NCBI GenBank assembly: GCA_964642165.1
Contig: CAZXOC010000050.1
Span: 1 to 32,785 of the forward strand
Length of the DNA stretch: 32,785 nucleotides
Source of the DNA: CAYRVX01 sp964642165
GTDB lineage: Bacteria > Planctomycetota > Phycisphaerae > SM23-33
Direction of reading: 5' to 3'
In this document: positions 6,487 through 14,217 of the stretch, piece after piece
Layout of the letters: every line of letters starts with the position of its first letter
Numbering within the stretch: the stretch's first letter is position 1
Notes under the pieces: generated by a model
The model's database searches: none
Told to the model about the DNA's origin: nothing
What the model saw: only the letters and a program-made list of their open reading frames with translations
Translations under genes and position numbers: made by a program

Positions 6487-9400
6487 ATGGTTTCGCGTGA
6501 GCCGGTGGAGCATCGTAGCGCCCTCGAGGGCGGAGACCCCGTTGCCTTGGGGGTCTCTGCGCCCGAAGGGCTCGTCGTTGAACAGGTCTTTTCCACGCCG
6601 GCAGAGCACCCGTTCGATGCGGTCGACTGGGAGCGGCGCACCGCGCGGATCGCCGACGGAAACGGCCACGTCATCTTCCAGCAGGATGACGTCGAGGTCC
6701 CGGCGGCGTGGAGCCAGTTGGCCACGAACGTCGTCGTCAGCAAGTACTTCTACGGGGAGAACGGCACGGACGAGCGCGAGCGGTCTGTCAAGCAGCTCGT
6801 CCACCGCGTCTGCCGGACGATCGCCGACTGGGGCGTCCAGGACGCGCTGTTCGCCACGCCCGAGGACGGCGAGCGGTTCTACCAGGAGCTGACCTACCTC
6901 TGCGTCAACCAGTACGGGGCGTTCAACTCGCCGGTCTGGTTCAACGTGGGGCTGTTCCACCACAACGGCATCCACGGCTCGGAAGGCAACTACCACTGGG
7001 ACGCCGAGGAGAACCGCCCGATCCGCACGAAGCGGAGCTACGAGCACCCGCAAGGCTCGGCCTGCTTCATCCAATCGGTGGACGACACGATGGAGGACAT
7101 CATGCGCCTCGCCACGTCCGAGGCCATGCTGTTCAAGTACGGCTCGGGCACGGGGACGGACCTTTCGACGCTGCGGTCCAGCCGCGAGAAGCTCTCCGGG
7201 GGGGGGACGCCCTCGGGGCCGCTGAGCTTCATGCGGATCTTCGACCAGATCGCCGGCGTCATCCGCTCGGGAGGCAAGACGCGCCGCGCCGCGAAGATGC
7301 AGTCCCTCCGCTGCGATCACCCCGACATCCGCGAGTTCATCGAGTGCAAGATGCGGGAGGAGAAGAAGGCCTGGACGCTGATCGAGCAGGGCTACGACGG
7401 CACGCTGGACGGGGACGCCTACGCCTCGGTCATGTACCAGAACGCCAACCTCTCCGTGCGCCTCACCGACGAGTTCATGCAGGCCGCGCTGGACGGCGCC
7501 GAGTGGCAGACCTACGCCGTGACCTCGGGCGAGCCCATGGGCAAGTACCCCGCGCGCGAGCTGCTCGAGCTGATCGCCGAGGGGACGCGAATCTGCGGCG
7601 ACCCGGGCGTGCAGTACCACACGACGATCAACCGCTGGCACACGTGCAAGGACAGCGGCGAGATCTGCGCGTCGAATCCGTGCAGCGAGTACATGTTCCT
7701 GAACGACTCGGCCTGCAACCTGGCGAGCCTGAACCTGATGAAGTTCCGGCGCCCGGACGGCAGCTTCGACGTCGAGCGGTTCCGCGCCGCGGTGCGGACG
7801 TTCGTGATCGCCCAGGAGATCCTGGTGGACCACTGCAGCTACCCGGGCGAGCGGATCTGCCGTAACAGCCATGACTTCCGCGCCCTGGGGCTGGGCTACG
7901 CCAACCTCGGCAGCCTGGTCATGTCGTTGGGTCTGGCCTACGACAGCGACGTGGGGCGCGCCTACGCCGGCGCGGTGACGGCCATCATGACGGCCACGGC
8001 GTACGCGACCAGCGCCGAACTGGCCAGCCGGTTCGGCCCGTTCCCGAAGTTCCACAAGAACCGAAAGCACATGCTGACGGTCCTCAAGATGCACCGCGAG
8101 GCGGCCGCGAGGCTCCCCGAGGAGTCCTGCCCGCCGGAGCTTCGCGAGGCGTCGGTGGAATGCTGGGAACAGGCCGTCGGCGCCGCCGAGCGGCTCGGGT
8201 GCCGCAACGCCCAGGTCACCGTCCTGGCGCCGACCGGGACGATCGGCTTCATGATGGACTGCGACACGACCGGCATCGAGCCGGACATCGCGCTGGTGAA
8301 GTACAAGACGCTCGCCGGCGGGGGGCTGTTCAAGATCGTCAACCAGACGGTGCCGCTGGCCCTGGAGCAGTTGGGCCACACGAGCGAGCAGATCGGGCGC
8401 ATCATCGGGCACATCGACGACCAGGACACCATCGAGGGCGCGGCGGACCTGAGGGACGAGCACCTGCCCGTCTTCGACTGCGCCTTCAAGGCGGCCCGCG
8501 GGAAGCGCTGCATCCACTACATGGGGCACATCCGGATGATGGCCGCCGTCCAGCCCTTCCTCTCCGGCGCGATCTCCAAGACCGTCAACATGCCGAAGGA
8601 GGCGACGGCCCAGGAGATCCTGCGGGTGTACGTGGAGGGCTGGAAGCTCGGTTTGAAGGCCGTGGCGATCTACCGCGACGGATCGAAGCGCGTCCAGCCA
8701 CTCCGCGTGAGCAAGGAGCAGGGCGCGGCCGAAAGCCGCACGGCCGAAAAGTACATCGACGAGGAGATGCTGGAGGCGGCCCGGCGGATGCCGCACCGCG
8801 AGCGCCTGCCGGCGACCCGCCCGTCGATCACGCACAAGTTCTCCGTGGGCGGGCACGAGGGCTACCTGACGGTGGGGCAGTACGAGGACGGCCAGCCCGG
8901 GGAGCTGTTCATCACCATGGCGAAGGAGGGCTCGACGGTAGGGGGCATGATGGACGCGTTCGCCACGGCGATCAGCCTGTGCCTCCAGTTCGGCGTGCCG
9001 CTGGCGGACCTGGTCAAGAAGTTCACGCATCAGCGGTTCGAGCCGAGCGGCATAACCTCCAGCCGGGACATTCCCTTCGCCAAGAGCGTGGTGGACTACA
9101 TCTTCCGCTGGCTGGGCATGACGTTCCTCGAAGAGTACAGAGAAGCGAACAGGTTGAATCGCGGCGTGTCGGAATCGCCGGAGGCCGGCGCCGCGCCTGG
9201 GAAGACGGAAGTCTCCACCGAGGCGGTCAAGGACGATGTTCCCTCGGAGACTGGCAGCGCCGCACAGACCTCTGCCAGGGATGGTCAGGGGTCTGGGGGC
9301 GCGGCCGAGCCGGGGCGCTATGCCCCCGCGCCGGCGATGGAGCGGGCGGGCTTGACCGCTGGGGGCCTGACGGGCGTGGAGGCCCCGCCGGAGAGGCTGG

Positions 9401-9555
9401 CTCGGCGGGCGGCGCCCGCGGTCCAGCGGATCGATCAGCAGTTCTCGCACTACCAGGAAGACGCACCGGCCTGCGACGTCTGCGGGTCCATCACCGTGCG
9501 GAACGGCAACTGCTACAAGTGCTACAACTGCGGCACATCGCTGGGCTGCAGTTGA
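6487..9555 (+). CDS. nrdJ: Adenosylcobalamin-dependent (class II) ribonucleoside reductase
   Basis: A 1022-aa enzyme that reduces ribonucleotides to deoxyribonucleotides using a B12-derived radical, independent of oxygen. The start is ATG behind GGGAG. The radical cysteine is Cys399 in NPCSE (the NxCxE motif). The reducing pair is Cys193 (GSACFIQ) and Cys410 (DSACNLASLN). APTGTIGFMMDCDTTGIEP is a conserved family segment. Residues about 890-980 form a low-complexity linker. The tail is a zinc-ribbon-like cysteine cluster (Cys996, 999, 1009, 1012, 1015, 1021) that probably re-reduces the active site. It is a single gene with its own regulated promoter region; the next plus-strand CDS is about 700 bp away. 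Confidence 0.97.
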   Translation: MVSREPVEHRSALEGGDPVALGVSAPEGLVVEQVFSTPAEHPFDAVDWERRTARIADGNGHVIFQQDDVEVPAAWSQLATNVVVSKYFYGENGTDERERSVKQLVHRVCRTIADWGVQDALFATPEDGERFYQELTYLCVNQYGAFNSPVWFNVGLFHHNGIHGSEGNYHWDAEENRPIRTKRSYEHPQGSACFIQSVDDTMEDIMRLATSEAMLFKYGSGTGTDLSTLRSSREKLSGGGTPSGPLSFMRIFDQIAGVIRSGGKTRRAAKMQSLRCDHPDIREFIECKMREEKKAWTLIEQGYDGTLDGDAYASVMYQNANLSVRLTDEFMQAALDGAEWQTYAVTSGEPMGKYPARELLELIAEGTRICGDPGVQYHTTINRWHTCKDSGEICASNPCSEYMFLNDSACNLASLNLMKFRRPDGSFDVERFRAAVRTFVIAQEILVDHCSYPGERICRNSHDFRALGLGYANLGSLVMSLGLAYDSDVGRAYAGAVTAIMTATAYATSAELASRFGPFPKFHKNRKHMLTVLKMHREAAARLPEESCPPELREASVECWEQAVGAAERLGCRNAQVTVLAPTGTIGFMMDCDTTGIEPDIALVKYKTLAGGGLFKIVNQTVPLALEQLGHTSEQIGRIIGHIDDQDTIEGAADLRDEHLPVFDCAFKAARGKRCIHYMGHIRMMAAVQPFLSGAISKTVNMPKEATAQEILRVYVEGWKLGLKAVAIYRDGSKRVQPLRVSKEQGAAESRTAEKYIDEEMLEAARRMPHRERLPATRPSITHKFSVGGHEGYLTVGQYEDGQPGELFITMAKEGSTVGGMMDAFATAISLCLQFGVPLADLVKKFTHQRFEPSGITSSRDIPFAKSVVDYIFRWLGMTFLEEYREANRLNRGVSESPEAGAAPGKTEVSTEAVKDDVPSETGSAAQTSARDGQGSGGAAEPGRYAPAPAMERAGLTAGGLTGVEAPPERLARRAAPAVQRIDQQFSHYQEDAPACDVCGSITVRNGNCYKCYNCGTSLGCS

Positions 9556-9904
9556 TCCTTGGGACGAATCGGGCGTCGGCGAAAATCGCCACGGCTGGAA
9601 TACGAAGGGCTGACGCCCATTGGTTCGGGGCACCCACGGAAGGGTGCTCGTTGGTGTGGCCCGGAGTGCGGGCGGGCAGCGGCGACGGGCTCTTGTGCCG
9701 CTTCCTGCTGGCTTGCCTCCGTGGCTGGTCACGGGCGGCTGGTGCGCCGTGATGCGAGTCGTGGGCCGGGATGTAGCCGCAACGTGATGAGGAAAAAGGA
9801 TTTGTGATGTGTGGGGCGGCGGGTACGGCGCCTCGCCGCCTCGCACGGATCCACCGTGGTCCCCGCGGCAGGAAAAAAGGAAAAAGTCCGATAACGGTTA
9901 AAGA
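9556..9904 (+). other. Intergenic region downstream of nrdJ
   Basis: No convincing gene. Two hairpins follow nrdJ: GGCGA-AAA-TCGCC (9578-9590) and GCACCC-ACGGAA-GGGTGC (9630-9647). Neither has a good T tract, so they are at most weak terminators. The right end (9869-9890) is A-rich, with runs of 6 and 5 As, and could act as an UP element for the promoter at 9905. Confidence 0.45.
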
Positions 9905-9932
9905 TTGAAAAGGGCGTTTTCCGAAGTATCCT
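9905..9932 (+). promoter_or_regulatory. Promoter of the putative small RNA
   Basis: TTGAAA (9905-9910), a 16-bp spacer and TATCCT (9927-9932), preceded by an A-rich tract. The predicted start is about 9939. The motif is close to sigma-70 consensus and sits at a fitting distance before the two-hairpin element. Confidence 0.5.
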
Positions 9933-9987
9933 GTAGTGTATGCGGGGCCGTATGGAATGAGTTGTCCGCTGCACCCGTAGACGGTGT

Positions 9988-10051
9988 AGGTCTCCCTCCG
10001 CCTACACCAGGGTTGCGGCTACTTGGGCGACGTCAAGGTCTCCCTCCGCCT
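9988..10051 (+). repeat. Two copies of a 16-nt exact repeat, one per hairpin
   Basis: AGGTCTCCCTCCGCCT occurs at 9988-10003 and 10036-10051, 48 nt apart. In each copy the ends (AGG, CCT) pair and the middle forms the loop. The flanking bases differ completely between copies. Confidence 0.9.
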
Positions 10052-10067
10052 GGGCGTCGCCCCTTTT
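10025..10067 (+). terminator. Intrinsic terminator formed by hairpin 2
   Basis: The 8-bp GC-rich stem GGGCGACG / CGTCGCCC is followed by CTTTT. The T run is short but rare in this GC-rich sequence. On the minus strand no T tract follows either hairpin, which favours plus-strand transcription. Confidence 0.5.
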
Positions 10068-10200
10068 GCGCACGGACGGCCGCGCTCGCCGACGGACGGA
10101 TCATCCCGCCGGGCACCGGGTCCCACGGCCGGTCTCTCCCGAACGTCCCCTCCACGCCGCCGACCCTCGACGAACGGACGATGGCGCACCGTCGAAGCTG

Positions 10201-10209
10201 TGGTAGAAT
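10201..10209 (+). promoter_or_regulatory. Extended -10 promoter of the PEP-CTERM gene
   Basis: TGG followed by TAGAAT fits the extended -10 pattern TGnTATAAT. No good -35 is present, as is usual for extended -10 promoters. The start would be near 10216, giving a leader of about 37 nt that contains GGAGG and GAGAGG. Confidence 0.5.
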
Positions 10210-10252
10210 ATCCTGGTAAGGACATGCTTCGTCGGAGGCGAGAGGCCTGGGA

Positions 10253-11401
10253 ATGATATCGCCGTTTGTTCGCTCGGTCGCGCTGTTCGTGTGCGTGGGG
10301 GCGAGCCTGTGCTGGTGTGCTCCGGCGGGCGCGTTGACCGTCCAGTTCGACTACACCCACGACGGGGGCTTCTTCTCGAACGTGCAGGTCAACCCGCAGG
10401 CGGACGCGGCGCGGGCGGCGCTGGAGCACGCGGCGAAGAGCCTCGAGATGTATCTCGATCACCTCGCGCGCATCGAGCCCTACGGCCAGAACACCTGGGA
10501 GGCGATCTACACGAGCCCGGACACCGGCGAGGAGGCCATCGAGCCGAACCTGGTCGTTCCCGCCGACACGGTCATCGTCTACGCCGGCGCCCGGCCGCTG
10601 GCGAACGGCAAGCTGGGGCAGGGCGGGCCCGGAGGGCACAGCGTCACCTACGTGGACATCGAGTGGTACGACACGGTCCAGTTCCGCGGGCAGGAGGGAG
10701 CCGCCGCGGTGGAGCCGACCGATTTCGGCCCGTGGGGCGGCTCGATCGCGTTCAACTCGACGGAGGACTGGCACTTCGGGATCGACGATCCCCCCCCGCC
10801 GGGCTCGGGGCTGAACGACTTCCTCTCCACGGCCACGCACGAGCTGTGTCACCTGCTGGGCTTCGGCACGGCCGAGTCCTGGCACGAGCTCGTGCTCACG
10901 GGAAGCCACGAGTTCGAGGGTGCAGCCGCCGTCGCGACGTTCGGCGGCGACGTCCCGCTGGATGTCATCCACGCGCACTGGGCCCCCGGCACGCAGAGCA
11001 CGGTCGCCGGGGCCGTCCAGGAAGCGGCGATGGACCCGGACCTGACGGTCGAGCATCGCAAGCGGCTGACCGTGCTGGACCGCGCGGGCCTGGCGGACAT
11101 CGGCTGGGACATGCCGCTGCCCGGCGACGCGAACCACGACGGGGACGTGGACTTCCTCGACTACATCCAGCTCAAGAGCCACGTCGGTCAGACGGGCAGT
11201 TGGATGGAGGGCGACTTCGACTTCGACGGGGACATCGACGCCGCCGACTTCGTCGAGCTGAGGGCGCATTTCGGGCAGTCCGTCTACGAGCCCGCCGGGC
11301 CGACGGGCGGGGTGAGCCTGGCGCCCGAGCCGGGAACGTGGGTGCTGCTCGCGCTGGGCTTCGCGCTCGCCGGGCGCAGGCGGCGAAGGCCGGGCCGCTG
11401 A
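10253..11401 (+). CDS. Exported metalloprotease-like protein with dockerin-like repeats and PEP-CTERM anchor
   Basis: A 382-aa protein. A signal peptide (residues about 1-27) ends at APAGA. The middle holds a zincin-type motif, HELCHLLGFGT (His196, Glu197, His200). The usual third ligand of the HExxHxxGxxH form is Thr206 here, although His211 is near. Residues about 294-345 hold two EF-hand-like repeats (GDANHDGDVDFLDY and GDFDFDGDIDAADF), as in type I dockerins. The C terminus is a PEP-CTERM sorting signal: PEPGTW, a hydrophobic helix and a basic tail (RRRRRPGR). This signal directs processing by an exosortase at the cell surface. Whether the protease site is active is uncertain. The next gene starts 1 bp after the stop. 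Confidence 0.85.
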   Translation: MISPFVRSVALFVCVGASLCWCAPAGALTVQFDYTHDGGFFSNVQVNPQADAARAALEHAAKSLEMYLDHLARIEPYGQNTWEAIYTSPDTGEEAIEPNLVVPADTVIVYAGARPLANGKLGQGGPGGHSVTYVDIEWYDTVQFRGQEGAAAVEPTDFGPWGGSIAFNSTEDWHFGIDDPPPPGSGLNDFLSTATHELCHLLGFGTAESWHELVLTGSHEFEGAAAVATFGGDVPLDVIHAHWAPGTQSTVAGAVQEAAMDPDLTVEHRKRLTVLDRAGLADIGWDMPLPGDANHDGDVDFLDYIQLKSHVGQTGSWMEGDFDFDGDIDAADFVELRAHFGQSVYEPAGPTGGVSLAPEPGTWVLLALGFALAGRRRRRPGR

Positions 11402-11402
11402 C

Positions 11403-11876
11403 GTGACCCGAGAGCCCCCCCTCCACGTCCGCCGCTACCGCGAGGCCGACCACGACGCGGTCTGGGCGCTGCACAACCTCGCCCTGCACCAGGTCGGCGC
11501 CCATGCCGGCAACGGTCCCTGGGACGACGACCTCCACCACGTCCCCGCCGAGTACCTCGACAGCGGCGGGGAGTTCCTGGTCGGCGTCGTGGACGCCCGC
11601 ATCGTGGCCATGGGCGCGCTGAAGCGGCTCGGGCCCGATCGCGCCGAAGTCAAACGGATGCGCGTGCACCCCGACCTCCAGCGCCGCGGCTTCGGACAGG
11701 CGATCCTGGACCGGCTCCAGCGGCGCGCGGCCAAGCTGGGCGTCCGTCACCTCCGCCTCGAGACGACCGCCGGGCAGGTCGCCGCGCAGGAGCTCTACCG
11801 GGCCAACGGGTTCGTCGAGGTCGGCCGGACCACGTATGCGGGCTTCGACGTCCTCGTGTTCGAAAAGCAGCTTTGA
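11403..11876 (+). CDS. GNAT-family N-acetyltransferase
   Basis: A 157-aa single-domain protein with a GTG start 1 bp after the previous stop, suggesting translational coupling. The acetyl-CoA binding motif is VHPDLQRRGFGQAI (Q/RxxGxG/A) near residues 83-96. The end, LYRANGFVEVGR, is the usual final GNAT strand and helix. The substrate is not predictable. Confidence 0.88.
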   Translation: MTREPPLHVRRYREADHDAVWALHNLALHQVGAHAGNGPWDDDLHHVPAEYLDSGGEFLVGVVDARIVAMGALKRLGPDRAEVKRMRVHPDLQRRGFGQAILDRLQRRAAKLGVRHLRLETTAGQVAAQELYRANGFVEVGRTTYAGFDVLVFEKQL

Positions 11877-11915
11877 GACGCCCCCGCGACGTTGCCTCGC
11901 GGAGCAGGGGCGGGT

Positions 11916-12413
11916 ATGTTCCGTCGCATGCCCGGCGGCAAGAGACCCAAGGTGGCCATCGCCTCGACGCAGCGGGCCCTTCGCGTCCCGCGGAAGCGAA
12001 TCGCCGAGCTGATCGCCTTCATCGCGCGGGCGGAGGCCGCGGCCATCGCGGAGGTGGACCTCGCGGTGGTGACTGCCGGGGAGATGACCGCGCTCAACCG
12101 CCGCTACCTGCGCCGCTCGGGGTGCACGGACGTGCTGAGCTTCGACCTGACCGGCCCGGGCAACGCCGGGCTCAGCGCGCAGATCATCGTGTGCGGGGAC
12201 GTCGCCGTGGCGGAGGCGGCGCGGCGCGGGCTGCGCCCTCAACACGAGCTGATGCTGTACGTGATCCACGGTCTGCTTCACCTGCTCGGCCACGACGACG
12301 GCCGTACGCCCGACGCCGCACACATGCAGTCGCGCCAGGAGGAGTTGCTGGCGGAGTTCCTCCGGCGGCCGCGCCGGTCCCGGCGCGCCGCGAAGCCCAA
12401 AGGGCGGGCCTGA
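11916..12413 (+). CDS. ybeY: rRNA maturation endoribonuclease YbeY
   Basis: A 165-aa protein of family length; YbeY is a metal-dependent RNase in 16S rRNA maturation and ribosome quality control. The ATG at 11916 has GGGG close upstream; a TTG at 11892 would add eight residues but is weaker. Family segments are LNRRYLRRSGCTDVLSF, CGDVAV and HGLLHLLGHDD (His118, His122). The usual HGxLHLxGYDH third metal ligand is replaced by Asp128, with His126 nearby. Other lineages also vary at this position, so loss of activity should not be assumed. The tail is Arg/Lys-rich. It converges on the GT39-like gene, with 48 bp between stops. Confidence 0.9.
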   Translation: MFRRMPGGKRPKVAIASTQRALRVPRKRIAELIAFIARAEAAAIAEVDLAVVTAGEMTALNRRYLRRSGCTDVLSFDLTGPGNAGLSAQIIVCGDVAVAEAARRGLRPQHELMLYVIHGLLHLLGHDDGRTPDAAHMQSRQEELLAEFLRRPRRSRRAAKPKGRA

Positions 12414-12461
12414 GTTCCCCAACGCCCCGCCGGCGAGAAGCGACTCTGCGCCCCTGGACCC

Positions 12462-14120
12462 TCACGGGCCCGTTCCCTCCGCCGGCTGCGTCGCGGGCAC
12501 CGCCGCGGTCGCGCGGCGGAAGACCCTGCACGTTCGTGTCTCGTGCAGCAGCCTCCAGGCCGGCTCGTCGGTGACGAGCCGCTCGAGGCGGCCCGCGAAG
12601 GCCGGCTTGATGCCGGCGCGGTCGAGCACGATGCCCCGCACGTCCGGCCGCGCCCGAACGTTTGCGTAGATGCGCTCGGCGTCGGCGGCGGTGGCGGGGT
12701 CGCGCCCGCGCGGCAGCTTGAGGAACGGCGCCATCCGGCGCTCGCTGAGCAAGTGCAGCATCGAGCTGCGGTCGCGCCGCACCGCGACGGGCTCGTCGGG
12801 TCCGAAGAGCCCCCGCAGGGCCTCGGCGTTGGCCGCCAGATCGGAGAAGGCGCCGTCCTCGATCGTCTGCCAGTAGCGGCCGGTCCAGGCGGCGTAGCCG
12901 TACTGGAACGTGTCGCGGGCGACCTTGGGCGCGTTGACGACCACGATCAGGCCGACGAAGAGGCTCACGCCCGTGACGTAGGCGGCCCGGCCCGGCGGCC
13001 GGGACCGCCACCGGACCACGCGATCGACGAGCCAGCAGAGCCCTTCCAAGCACAGCAGAGCCAGCAGCGGGAGGATCGCCATCAGGTAGCGGGCGCGGAT
13101 GGCCCGCGCCCCGCCGAGGAACGGCGAGCCGACGACGCACAGCAGGCAGGTGGTCGCGGCGAGTCTGCGGCCCCGGCGCCAGAGGCAGACGGCCCCGACG
13201 GCCGCCAGGACGAGGATCGCGGCGCCCACGCCCGCCGAGGACTGCGCGGTGAACAGGCGCGCGACCACGGGCGGCAGGGCAGCCAGCCCGCGGCCGACGT
13301 GGACGAGGCGAGCGGCGGGGTCCACCTCGGCGCGGGGACCGCTGGCGTACAGCGGCACGGCCTCCGAGGCCGCGCGGGCCAACAGGTAGAGCCCCCCGGC
13401 GAGGGCCGTCAGTACCCCCAGCACGGCCGCGCCGCCCACCAGCCGCCTCGCTGGCCGCGTGCCGAAGCCGCGGTGCAGCACGAGCCCCGCGGCGGCAGGG
13501 CCGAGAATCAGCAGCCCGGGCGCCCGAACCAGGACCGCAAGTCCCGCCAGCAGCAGCGCCGCCGCCAGCCATCGCCCGCCGCCCCGGAGGTACCGGACGG
13601 ACGCGTACAGGAAGCCCCAGAACAGCAGGGAGAACGTCGAGTCCGTGAGGATCAGGTGGCAGTAGTGGAAGTACTTGTAGGACGCGGCGGCGGCCAGCAC
13701 GGCCGCCAGGGCCATCCGCCGGCTCGCCAGGCGCGACAGCGCCAGATACGCCATCGCCAGGCTGCCCAGCCCGGTGAGGGCGACGAACAGGTTCGGCGGA
13801 CCGCAGGCCGGCCCGAACAGCCACCGCAGCGCGGCGAGGATCGCCGGCATGCCGGGCGTGACGTCGGTGTTGACCCGGCCGTTGAAGCGGTAGCCCTCGC
13901 CCTGGATGAGGCTGCGGGCGAGGCCCTGGTACAGGGCGCTGTCCGGGGTCGGCCACCACTGGCCCGTGACGCCGGCGAGGTAGACGGCCGCGACGATCCC
14001 CGCGGCCAGCAGCAGATGCCTGCGCCGCGGCGGCGCGTCGGCGAGGTATCGGCCGGCGGCCTCGGCGGGCGGCGTAGCGGGCCTTGCCTCGCTGCGGTTG
14101 AGGGACGGCGTCTCTCTCAT
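12462..14120 (-). CDS. GT39/ArnT-like membrane glycosyltransferase (copy A)
   Basis: A 552-aa membrane protein with about ten hydrophobic segments from residue 36 to about 415 and a soluble C-terminal part. The first outside loop has WWPTPDSALYQGLARSL and GEGYRFNG, with the acidic residue typical of GT-C enzymes that use a polyprenyl-phosphate sugar donor. RARYLMAILPLLALLCLEGL is a late conserved transmembrane region. It probably transfers a sugar to an outer-leaflet glycan or lipid. It is a clear paralogue of the gene at 21833-23539 (same DSALYQGLAR, GEGYRFNG, LILTD and RARYLMA motifs). It is the last gene of the leftward cluster. No strong ribosome binding site is seen. Confidence 0.85.
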   Translation of the reverse strand: MRETPSLNRSEARPATPPAEAAGRYLADAPPRRRHLLLAAGIVAAVYLAGVTGQWWPTPDSALYQGLARSLIQGEGYRFNGRVNTDVTPGMPAILAALRWLFGPACGPPNLFVALTGLGSLAMAYLALSRLASRRMALAAVLAAAASYKYFHYCHLILTDSTFSLLFWGFLYASVRYLRGGGRWLAAALLLAGLAVLVRAPGLLILGPAAAGLVLHRGFGTRPARRLVGGAAVLGVLTALAGGLYLLARAASEAVPLYASGPRAEVDPAARLVHVGRGLAALPPVVARLFTAQSSAGVGAAILVLAAVGAVCLWRRGRRLAATTCLLCVVGSPFLGGARAIRARYLMAILPLLALLCLEGLCWLVDRVVRWRSRPPGRAAYVTGVSLFVGLIVVVNAPKVARDTFQYGYAAWTGRYWQTIEDGAFSDLAANAEALRGLFGPDEPVAVRRDRSSMLHLLSERRMAPFLKLPRGRDPATAADAERIYANVRARPDVRGIVLDRAGIKPAFAGRLERLVTDEPAWRLLHETRTCRVFRRATAAVPATQPAEGTGP

Positions 14121-14135
14121 GGGCAGTGGGCCACC

Positions 14136-14165
14136 ATCCTACGCGTCTGCGGCGGCGGGCCACAA
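14136..14165 (-). promoter_or_regulatory. Possible promoter of GT39-like copy A
   Basis: On the minus strand, TTGTGG (14165-14160), an 18-bp spacer and TAGGAT (14141-14136). The predicted start leaves only about 9 nt before the ATG, so the mRNA would be almost leaderless. A weak call. Confidence 0.3.
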
Positions 14166-14217
14166 CGCCTTTGTGCCGGCCGCGGGACCCGGGCCCCGTG
14201 CGCCGCCGAAGCCGTGT

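Larger units (their letters stand above)
9939..10067 (+). ncRNA. Putative small RNA with two hairpins carrying identical C/U-rich loops
   Basis: About 130 nt between a promoter-like sequence and a T tract. Hairpin 1 (9983-10008) has a perfect 8-bp stem, GGTGTAGG / CCTACACC, around the 10-nt loop TCTCCCTCCG. Hairpin 2 (10025-10062) has a perfect 8-bp outer stem, GGGCGACG / CGTCGCCC, a 3x3 internal loop, then AGG / CCT closing the same 10-nt loop. The outer stems are unrelated in sequence while the loop is unchanged, as expected if structure and loop are both selected. The loop contains CUCC and could pair with GGAG-type ribosome binding sites. It matches no RNA family I know. It could instead be an independent leader for the PEP-CTERM gene, but that gene has its own promoter-like sequence. 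Confidence 0.5.

Noticed and set aside
9559..9807. An 82-aa plus-strand frame after nrdJ
   Set aside because: TTG start, no ribosome binding site, odd Arg/Gly/Cys composition and no recognisable family.
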